From assembly GCA_001786195.1 (NCBI GenBank), contig MFVS01000006.1, positions 1 to 47,578 on the forward strand: DNA of 47,578 bases. The letters are read 5' to 3'. This document shows positions 7,791 to 14,766 of this stretch, one piece after another. Within the stretch, counting starts at the first letter, position 1. Each line of letters opens with the position of its first letter. This stretch comes from Candidatus Nomurabacteria bacterium RIFCSPLOWO2_12_FULL_40_42. Lineage in GTDB: Bacteria > Patescibacteriota > Minisyncoccia > Phycocordibacterales > UBA9973. The notes beneath the pieces were generated by a model. The model saw only the letters and a list, made by a program, of their open reading frames with translations, made no database searches and had not been told where the DNA came from. The position numbers and the translations under genes are program-made.

Positions 7791-10460
7791 ATGATTACAC
7801 AACCATGGGCTCTCTCTACCACTGAGGTTATAGATAAATTGGAGACAAAACCGACTGGACTAACGGATAAAAAAGCGGCTAACCGCTTGCTGCAATATGG
7901 AAACAATACTTTCCACAACAAAGAAAAAATAAGTGTCACCGCTCTTTTCCTAAAACAGTTTTTAAGCCCGCTCATATTTTTACTTCTCGGCGCCGGGGTA
8001 CTCACTTTCATCTTGGCGGAATTAGCCGAAACTTTCGTGATTGCGCTTGCCGTTCTATTGAATGTGTTGCTCGGATTTTACCACGAATATCATGCCGAGA
8101 ATACCTTGGTTAAATTGACCACCTATATCAAAGACCGAGCTAGAGTCATCCGAAACGGCATTGAACAAGAAATAGATTCTCTGCTTTTGGTGCCGGGAGA
8201 CATAATCAAATTATCATACGGCGCCAGAGTACCCGCAGATGCCCGGATTCTCACGGTGAATGATTTCAGCGTAGATGAAGCCATTCTGACTGGGGAATCT
8301 ATGCCGGTCGGGAAGAGCGAAGAACTGGTTTCTCTCACAGCCTTGGTGGCCGAACGTAAAAATATCGCTCATGCCGGGAGCTTGGTGGTGCAGGGGTATG
8401 CCACGGCGGTGGTGTATGGGACGGGCAATGAAACTGAAATTGGCCAGATCGCCAGCGTAGTTTCGAAAACTACCAGAACCAAAACTCCCTTACAAAAAGG
8501 CATCGGTCGCTTAGCTTGGCTCATATTTTTTATGGTCTGTATTATCGTAGTAGGAATTTTATTTTTAGGAATCACTCGCGGGGAGGCGCTTATCCCTATG
8601 CTTATCCTGGCGGCGGCGGTGGCCGTCGGAGCGGTGCCGGAAGCGCTGCCGATTGTGCTCACGGTTATCCTAGCGATTGGGTCCGAACGGATTGCTAACA
8701 AAAAAGGTGTTGTCAGGAAACTCACTGCCGCCGAGACGCTCGGTTCGACGACCCTCATCATGACGGACAAGACCGGCACTCTCACTCTCGCCGATATGCA
8801 GCTGGTTAGTGTGAGCGAAGTGGGAAAAATACTAGAAAGTCACTTGTCCCAAGCCGTAGAAGATAATTTATCAGCCAAAGCATTATCCCCAAAACAGAAA
8901 ACTTTACTGGAACTATCGCTCCTTAATGTAGATGTCTCGATCGAGAATCCGGGAGAAGACCAAAGTAAGTGGATTTTTCGCGGCCGACCTTTTGAGGTAA
9001 ATATCGTTAAAGCTTGCCGGACGCACGATATTTCTCTCGACACTATTTCCTCGGCATCCTCTAATTTTACTTCTTACATTGTTTTACCTTTTAATTCCAC
9101 CAACAAATTTTCCGTTGCCGAAAAAGATGACACTTATGTATGCATGGGAGCGCCGGATGTTCTTCTGGCAAAGTCAAAAATTTCTAAAGAAGAATATTTA
9201 CAAATCGAATCCTGGATTGATGAGACCAGCCGAGAAGGGAAACGGCTTATTGGCATTGCTACCGTTCCTAAAAAACAAAAAAAACATTCAATCGAAGATA
9301 TCAAAGATTTGAATTTTTTAGGAATGTTTGTGTTCTATGATCCGATCCGGCCGGAAGTACCGATGGCTATAAAAAATATAGAATCCCATGGAGTGAAGAT
9401 GGTTTTGGTTACCGGGGATTTGGTGGGGACCGCACTGGCCGTAGCCAAGAGTTTGGATTGGGAAGTTTTAGAACGAGAGGTGCTCACCGGCAATGATATC
9501 CGAAGTTTGTCCGATGAACAATTACTGGCGGCCATACCCAAAATAAAAATTTTCGCTCGAGTTACCCCCGAAGACAAACTTCGAATTGGCCACCTTTACC
9601 AAAAATTAGGGGAGGTGGTGGCCATGACCGGGGATGGCGTCAATGACGCGCCGGCCTTAAAAGCTATGGACATAGGCATCGCGCTTGGCTCCGGAAGCGA
9701 TGTGGCCAAGTCGGCTTCCGATTTGGTCCTTTTGGATGATAATTTTGAAACTATTAGTTTGGCGATTGATGAGGGGCGCAGAATATTGGCCAATATTCGA
9801 AAAGCTTTTACCTATTTAATGTCCAATTCTTTTGACGAGGTGTTTGTCATCGGCGGGAGCTTGCTTCTGTCGCTGCCGCTGCCTATCACCGCGCTCCAGA
9901 TTATTTGGGTCAATCTTTTTACCGGCAGTCTGCCGGCCTTGGCTTTTGCCTTTGACGAAGATATGGATAGGGAGGGGAGGAAAGGTCAGGGCACGCAGGA
10001 CTCTAATCTTATATTTACTAAAAATGTGAAAATATTTATTTTCGGCGTCGGCATTTTAAGCTCCCTACTTCTTTTCCTTTTATATTTCATTTTATTAAAA
10101 ATTAACGTTGACATAATGCTGGCCCGTTCTATTTTCTTTGTTTGTTTTGCCTCATATATTTTGGTAATCTCTTTTTCTTTCAGAAGTTTACATCGCCCGC
10201 TTTTTTTCTACCCCGTTTTTTCAAACAAAAAATTGAACGTCAGTATTATTGTAGCCGCTGTTATTTTAATTGTCACTATGACCGTTCCGGCCATCAGAAA
10301 CGTTTTTGAGCTGGCGGCCCTGCCTTGGTCCTGGACTCCGTTCGTTATTTTTTGGCTTGTCTTAAATATTCTCTTAGTGGAAGGAGCAAAATATTTTCGT
10401 CGCAACAAAAATCATTTCTTTACCAAAGAATTTTATCTAAAATTATTGAGGGTGAAATAA
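7791..10460 (+). CDS. Cation-transporting P-type ATPase (P2-type, Ca2+/Mg2+-like)
   Basis: LTGESMPVGK, MTDKTGTLT, MTGDGVNDAPALKAMDIGIALG motifs. Confidence 0.95.
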   Translation: MITQPWALSTTEVIDKLETKPTGLTDKKAANRLLQYGNNTFHNKEKISVTALFLKQFLSPLIFLLLGAGVLTFILAELAETFVIALAVLLNVLLGFYHEYHAENTLVKLTTYIKDRARVIRNGIEQEIDSLLLVPGDIIKLSYGARVPADARILTVNDFSVDEAILTGESMPVGKSEELVSLTALVAERKNIAHAGSLVVQGYATAVVYGTGNETEIGQIASVVSKTTRTKTPLQKGIGRLAWLIFFMVCIIVVGILFLGITRGEALIPMLILAAAVAVGAVPEALPIVLTVILAIGSERIANKKGVVRKLTAAETLGSTTLIMTDKTGTLTLADMQLVSVSEVGKILESHLSQAVEDNLSAKALSPKQKTLLELSLLNVDVSIENPGEDQSKWIFRGRPFEVNIVKACRTHDISLDTISSASSNFTSYIVLPFNSTNKFSVAEKDDTYVCMGAPDVLLAKSKISKEEYLQIESWIDETSREGKRLIGIATVPKKQKKHSIEDIKDLNFLGMFVFYDPIRPEVPMAIKNIESHGVKMVLVTGDLVGTALAVAKSLDWEVLEREVLTGNDIRSLSDEQLLAAIPKIKIFARVTPEDKLRIGHLYQKLGEVVAMTGDGVNDAPALKAMDIGIALGSGSDVAKSASDLVLLDDNFETISLAIDEGRRILANIRKAFTYLMSNSFDEVFVIGGSLLLSLPLPITALQIIWVNLFTGSLPALAFAFDEDMDREGRKGQGTQDSNLIFTKNVKIFIFGVGILSSLLLFLLYFILLKINVDIMLARSIFFVCFASYILVISFSFRSLHRPLFFYPVFSNKKLNVSIIVAAVILIVTMTVPAIRNVFELAALPWSWTPFVIFWLVLNILLVEGAKYFRRNKNHFFTKEFYLKLLRVK

Positions 10461-10501
10461 ATTAGCGTTTGTACATATTTTTTGGTAAATTAAGAATACA
10501 T

Positions 10502-10574
10502 GGTATCCGTGGTGTATTGGTTCGCACGCACCCCTGTGGAGGGTGAAGAAAGGGTTCAAATCCCTTCGGATACC
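10502..10574 (+). tRNA. tRNA-His (anticodon GUG)
   Basis: G-1/C73 extended acceptor GGTATCCG..CGGATACC; anticodon stem CACCC-CTGTGGA-GGGTG; T-arm AAGGGTTCAAATCCCTT. Confidence 0.9.
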
Positions 10575-10605
10575 CCCATTTTCTTCTTCCCTACCAGAGT
10601 CTAAA

Positions 10606-10629
10606 GCTCTGTAGGCTGCTCTGTAGGCT
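10606..10629. repeat. Tandem 12-mer x2 downstream of tRNA-His
   Basis: GCTCTGTAGGCT GCTCTGTAGGCT. Confidence 0.9.
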
Positions 10630-10705
10630 ATACGAGATAAGGAAATTAGCCTATTCTTTTTTATCATCTTGTGTAATTATACACTAATGATAGAATTATC
10701 TCTAC

Positions 10706-11194
10706 ATGCATAAAAATCAAACGGAAAAAATATTTCAAAGCATCAAGGCGCGATCTGATTTTAGAAGAACTAGGTCAGAGCGAATTGCCGACTGGATGAC
10801 AACGCATTTTGGCAGTTTTACTTTTCTACTTTTGAATCTATTTTTTTTCCTGGCCTGGTTGGCAGTTAATACCAACCAGATAGAAGGAATTACCGCGTTT
10901 GACCCTTTTCCTTTTAATCTCTTGACCACTTTTGTTTCTCTGGAAGCTATCGTTCTGGCTATTTTTGTGCTTATTTCTCAAAATCGCAATTCCAAAATAG
11001 ATGATTTGCGAGAAGAAACCCATTTGCAATTAGACATTATTTCAGAACAGGAAATTACTAAACTCATGAGAATGATTGCGCTCCTTTTGGAAAAAGAAGG
11101 CATAGATTTGTCGGAAGATCCAGAACTGAAGAAAATGATTCTTCCCGTGAATGAAGAGGAGATCGAAGAGAAATTAAAAAAAGAAATTTTCTAG
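10706..11194 (+). CDS. DUF1003-family membrane protein
   Basis: RIADWMTTHFGSFTFLLLNLFFFLAWLAVN..FDPFPFNLLTTFVSLEAIVLAIFVLISQNR. Confidence 0.88.
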   Translation: MHKNQTEKIFQSIKARSDFRRTRSERIADWMTTHFGSFTFLLLNLFFFLAWLAVNTNQIEGITAFDPFPFNLLTTFVSLEAIVLAIFVLISQNRNSKIDDLREETHLQLDIISEQEITKLMRMIALLLEKEGIDLSEDPELKKMILPVNEEEIEEKLKKEIF

Positions 11195-11213
11195 GCCGAG
11201 TAATGTAAATATT

Positions 11214-11765
11214 ATGTGGACTGATCCTAATCTCATTAAAGTATTAAAAGAAGACGGTGTCGCGGTTATGCCGACTGATACTGTGTATGGAATTGTAGGA
11301 ATGGCGCAAAGTGAATTTGTTGTTAACCGTATCTATGAACTCCGAAAACGTGCACCAGACAAACCCTGTATCATAATCATCGGAGACGAGAGTGATCTTG
11401 AAAAATTTTCTATTATTCTTTCTGATAAACAAAAAATTGCGCTTAAAAAATATTGGCCAGGGCCTGTCAGTATTGTCTTAGATTGTCCAGATGAAGGACT
11501 GGAATACTTGCACCGCGGCACAAAAACTTTGGCCTTTAGAGTGCCCAGAGAAGAGGAGTTGCAAAAATTACTAAAAAAAACCGGCCCGCTCATCGCGCCT
11601 TCGGCGAATACTGAAAGGTTTCCGCCAGCGACAAATATCGCCGAAGCAAAGAAATATTTTGGAGACCAAGTGGATTTATATATAGACGGGGGAGAAATAA
11701 AAAGTCCAACGTCTAAGGTTATTAAACTACATAAAAATTGTTTTGTGGATGTATTAAGAAATTAA
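11214..11765 (+). CDS. Sua5/YciO/YrdC-family threonylcarbamoyl-AMP synthase
   Basis: VAVMPTDTVYGIVGMA..RKRAPDKPCIIIIG..YWPGPVSIVL..TLAFRVP..APSANTERFPPATNIAEA. Confidence 0.9.
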   Translation: MWTDPNLIKVLKEDGVAVMPTDTVYGIVGMAQSEFVVNRIYELRKRAPDKPCIIIIGDESDLEKFSIILSDKQKIALKKYWPGPVSIVLDCPDEGLEYLHRGTKTLAFRVPREEELQKLLKKTGPLIAPSANTERFPPATNIAEAKKYFGDQVDLYIDGGEIKSPTSKVIKLHKNCFVDVLRN

Positions 11766-11805
11766 CAGAAATAAACTTTTTGTGTCTTTTTAATTATGGT
11801 ATTAT

Positions 11806-11962
11806 ACCAAAGACCTAGTTCTTTAATTGGGGGTATGAGGCCATCTTATGAGTGGATAAGTACCCTTTTTAGGGAACATGTGTCAAAGCTGGGGGTCGAA
11901 AGACCCCCAGCCCAATCCGAAGTCGCCGAGACTTTCTCTCTGAGAGTTCCAGCGACTTTTTT
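11806..11962 (+). ncRNA. Candidate independently transcribed structured RNA
   Basis: -10 TATTAT at 11800-11805; GGGTA..CTTAT-GAGTGG-ATAAG..TACCC; perfect GCTGGGGGTCGAAAGACCCCCAGC hairpin; AAGTCGC..GCGACTTTTTT terminator-like 3' end. Confidence 0.45.
11920..11962 (+). terminator. Rho-independent terminator-like hairpin
   Basis: AAGTCGC ... GCGACTT followed by a T run. Confidence 0.6.
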
Positions 11963-11992
11963 ATTTACATTTTGCTATACTAGAAAAGTATT

Positions 11993-13045
11993 ATGCAAAT
12001 TCAAGAAAATTACAATTTATCAAAATTAAACACCTTCAGCATATCGGCGAATGCGGAGTTTTTTGTGGAGGCGCATACGGAAGCAGATTTGGTGGAAATT
12101 TTTACTTTGCCACAGTTTAGGAATATTAAAAAAGTATTTTTGGGCGGCGGCAGTAACGTTCTATTTACCAAAGATTTTGACGGTTTGGTTATTTTGAATA
12201 AGCTAAAGGGTATTGAGATTCTTAAAGAAGACTCAAAAAATGTCATTGTCAGGTGCATGGGCGGAGAAATTTGGCATGATCTCGTAACCTTCGCCGTAGA
12301 TCGCGGCTTGTGGGGTATTGAGAATTTATCGCTCATTCCGGGTACGGTTGGCGCGGCGCCGATGCAAAATATCGGGGCTTACGGGGCGGAACTCAAGGAT
12401 GTTTTAGAGAATGTCGAAGCTATTGATATTAACACGGGAAAAAATAAAATTTTTTCTAAAGAAGAATGTAAATTTGGCTATCGCGACAGCATTTTCAAAA
12501 ATGATTTAAAAGGAAAATATTTTATTACAGCTGTAACTTTAAAATTAAGCAAAGTCGAGACTAAAAACATAACTTACAAAATATTGCAAGAATATTTGGA
12601 AAGAAACAAGATTGAAATTAAAAATTCTAAAGATATCAGCGACGCGGTTTCTCGTATCAGAAAAAGCAAACTCCCAGACCCGATTATAATTCCGAATGCC
12701 GGCAGTTTTTTTAAAAATGTTTTCGTCAAACCGGCTGAATTAGAAAAATTAAAAAAAAAATATCCCGAGATACCTTTTTTTTGGGAAGAAAAAGGAATCT
12801 CACCCCAACCCTCTCCTTCTAAAGGAGAGGGGGTTATTAAGGTTCCCGCTGGCTGGTTTATTGAACAATGCGGATGGAAAGGCAAGAGGATAGGGAATGT
12901 CGGAGTGCATGACAAACAAGCTCTAGTTTTGGTAAATTTTGGCGGAGCGACGGGGGAAGAAGTATTAAATTTAGCCAATAAAATTATGACAGCTGTAAAA
13001 GAAAAATTCGGCTTAGGGCTTCTCCCTGAAGTGAATTTGATTTGA
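11993..13045 (+). CDS. murB: UDP-N-acetylmuramate dehydrogenase
   Basis: NLSKLNTFSI..VFLGGGSNVLFT..GLWGIENLSLIPGTVGAAPMQNIGAYGAEL..CKFGYRDSIFK..PAGWFIEQCGWKGKRIG. Confidence 0.94.
   Translation: MQIQENYNLSKLNTFSISANAEFFVEAHTEADLVEIFTLPQFRNIKKVFLGGGSNVLFTKDFDGLVILNKLKGIEILKEDSKNVIVRCMGGEIWHDLVTFAVDRGLWGIENLSLIPGTVGAAPMQNIGAYGAELKDVLENVEAIDINTGKNKIFSKEECKFGYRDSIFKNDLKGKYFITAVTLKLSKVETKNITYKILQEYLERNKIEIKNSKDISDAVSRIRKSKLPDPIIIPNAGSFFKNVFVKPAELEKLKKKYPEIPFFWEEKGISPQPSPSKGEGVIKVPAGWFIEQCGWKGKRIGNVGVHDKQALVLVNFGGATGEEVLNLANKIMTAVKEKFGLGLLPEVNLI
12798..12836 (+). repeat. REP-like palindromic insertion inside murB
   Basis: TCTCACCCCAACCCTCTCCTTCTAAAGGAGAGGGGG, encodes SPQPSPSKGEG between conserved blocks. 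Confidence 0.7.
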
Positions 13046-13075
13046 TTTTTAGAAAGTATATAATTACTTGCAAGT

Positions 13076-13213
13076 ATGAACATAATGGCGATATTGTGGG
13101 GTGGGGGTCTCGCCGGGATCCTTATTGCTTGGGCATTGCCCAAGCAATACGGCCCCTTGGTGGGGCTGGTTGTGTTCACCATCGCCGCACTTATTGCGGC
13201 GATGGTGAAATAA
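13076..13213 (+). CDS. Small hydrophobic 45-aa protein (not in the supplied ORF track)
   Basis: MNIMAILWGGGLAGILIAWALPKQYGPLVGLVVFTIAALIAAMVK*; TM-like; followed by a strong terminator. Confidence 0.4.
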   Translation: MNIMAILWGGGLAGILIAWALPKQYGPLVGLVVFTIAALIAAMVK

Positions 13214-13231
13214 ATGATAGTATGCAGACGG

Positions 13232-13257
13232 ACGCGAGCAGGATGCTCGCGTTTTTT
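13232..13257 (+). terminator. Rho-independent terminator
   Basis: ACGCGAGCA-GGA-TGCTCGCGT, perfect 9-bp stem, T6. Confidence 0.88.
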
Positions 13258-13281
13258 GTTGTACTAAAACGGGTTAGAAAA

Positions 13282-13310
13282 TTGATTTTTTATAGACTTA
13301 GGAGTATAAT
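13282..13310 (+). promoter_or_regulatory. Consensus promoter, leaderless
   Basis: TTGATT-17 bp-TATAAT with ATG (13317) 7 nt downstream of the -10. Confidence 0.65.
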
Positions 13311-13316
13311 AGACTC

Positions 13317-13781
13317 ATGGAAAATAAAAATAATATGAATATTGTGGTAGCGGTCGTGGTTTGTTTGGCTTTGGCGGGAGTTTTGATCTTTATCAGCATA
13401 AATAACAAAGTAAATATGAACTCAAACAATAATACAGCTTCTGTTAATAATGCAGCCTCTATGAACAATTCGGTGGAAGTCGAAGTAGCTAAAGCAGGCG
13501 ATATTGTTTCCATGAATTACACTGGTCGTTTAGAAAATGGTACAGTTTTCGATTCTAATGTTGACCCAAAGTTTAAACACGTGGAACCTTTTGTCTTTAC
13601 TTTAGGTGCGGGACAAGTAATTTCTGGTTGGGATAAAGGTATTGTCGGAATGAAAGTCGGTGAGAAGAAGACTCTTACTATAGCGGGGGAAGATGCTTAT
13701 GGTGCAAATGGTATTCCTGGAGTGATCCCTCCGGATTCCACACTCGTTTTCGACGTCGAGCTTGTTTCTATTAACAAATAA
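13317..13781 (+). CDS. FKBP-type peptidyl-prolyl cis-trans isomerase, membrane-anchored
   Basis: GDIVSMNYTGRLENGTVFDSN..FTLGAGQVISGWDKGIVGMKVGEKKTLTI..AYGANGIPGVIPPDSTLVFDVELVSI. Confidence 0.94.
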   Translation: MENKNNMNIVVAVVVCLALAGVLIFISINNKVNMNSNNNTASVNNAASMNNSVEVEVAKAGDIVSMNYTGRLENGTVFDSNVDPKFKHVEPFVFTLGAGQVISGWDKGIVGMKVGEKKTLTIAGEDAYGANGIPGVIPPDSTLVFDVELVSINK

Positions 13782-13792
13782 GGAATATACGC

Positions 13793-14602
13793 ATGGAAAC
13801 ATTAGAACAAAATAAAAATAAATTATTCAAGGTGTCGTTTATTTTGATCGTTATCTTATCCGCATACTTTGCCGTCAAAATATTTTCCGAAATAAAAAAA
13901 GACAGTATGCTGGGAGAAAGTGCGACGCCGGCGACGATTTCATTTTATGGACATGGTGAAGTAAAGGCTGTCCCGGATATTGCGAATATTTCTTTTACAA
14001 TTAGCAAAGTTGGCCAGACAGTCAAAGAAGCGCAAGACAAAGTAGCGGAGGTAGAGAAAAAAGCACTGGATTTTTTGAAAGGTAAAAGTATTGCGGAAAA
14101 AGATATAAAGACTATCAATGCCTCTTTTAGTCCTAAGTACGAATATAAACAAGAAATATGTCCACAAATCGCGGGAGCAGAAGGCAGGCCCTACTATTGT
14201 GTGGGTAAACAAACGCTATTGGGTTACGAAGCAAGCGAAAGTCTCGCCATCAAAGTCAGGAATGTAGATGACGTGGGTTCAATTATGCAAGGTCTCGGCA
14301 CGACGGGTGTTTCTGATTTAAATGGCCCGAATTTTGCGATTGATGATGAGGATGTGTTAAAAGCGAAAGCGAGAAAGTTGGCCATCGATGATGCCAAAGA
14401 AAAAGCGCGAGTTTTGGCTAAAGATTTGGGAGTGCGTTTGGGCAAGATTACAAGTTTTAGCGAATCAGGTTTACGATATCCGGTTATGTATGAATCAGCG
14501 ATGATTAAGGACAGTGTAGGCACCGCACCGGCTCCGGCAGAGCTTCCCAAAGGGGAAAATACGATTAGTTCGGATGTGACGATAACATACGAGATACGGT
14601 AG
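13793..14602 (+). CDS. SIMPL (DUF541) domain protein
   Basis: ISFYGHGEVKAVPDIANISFTISKVGQTVKEAQDKV..AIDDAKEKARVLAKDLGVRLGKITSFSE. Confidence 0.88.
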   Translation: METLEQNKNKLFKVSFILIVILSAYFAVKIFSEIKKDSMLGESATPATISFYGHGEVKAVPDIANISFTISKVGQTVKEAQDKVAEVEKKALDFLKGKSIAEKDIKTINASFSPKYEYKQEICPQIAGAEGRPYYCVGKQTLLGYEASESLAIKVRNVDDVGSIMQGLGTTGVSDLNGPNFAIDDEDVLKAKARKLAIDDAKEKARVLAKDLGVRLGKITSFSESGLRYPVMYESAMIKDSVGTAPAPAELPKGENTISSDVTITYEIR

Positions 14603-14663
14603 AGAAGTTATCCACATCCAAGTTTGTTTAATATATGAGGGGGGGGTATTATTAGGTATATGA

Positions 14664-14766
14664 ATCCCGTACGAAGTTTATGTCGTATTTCTCGCGGGAA
14701 AGTAAAATTTTGATTATTATTTAATTTAGGTAAAAGTGAAAAAATATCTTTTACTTCGTACGGGAT
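14664..14766 (+). promoter_or_regulatory. Leader element A: 5'/start-codon long-range stem
   Basis: ATCCCGTACGAAGT (14664-14677) pairs perfectly with ACTTCGTACGGGAT (14753-14766), right arm includes AT of the start codon. Confidence 0.7.

Noticed and set aside
10606-10629. Tandem 12-mer after tRNA-His as an integration scar
   Set aside because: Only two copies and no matching tRNA 3' end sequence or integrase nearby.
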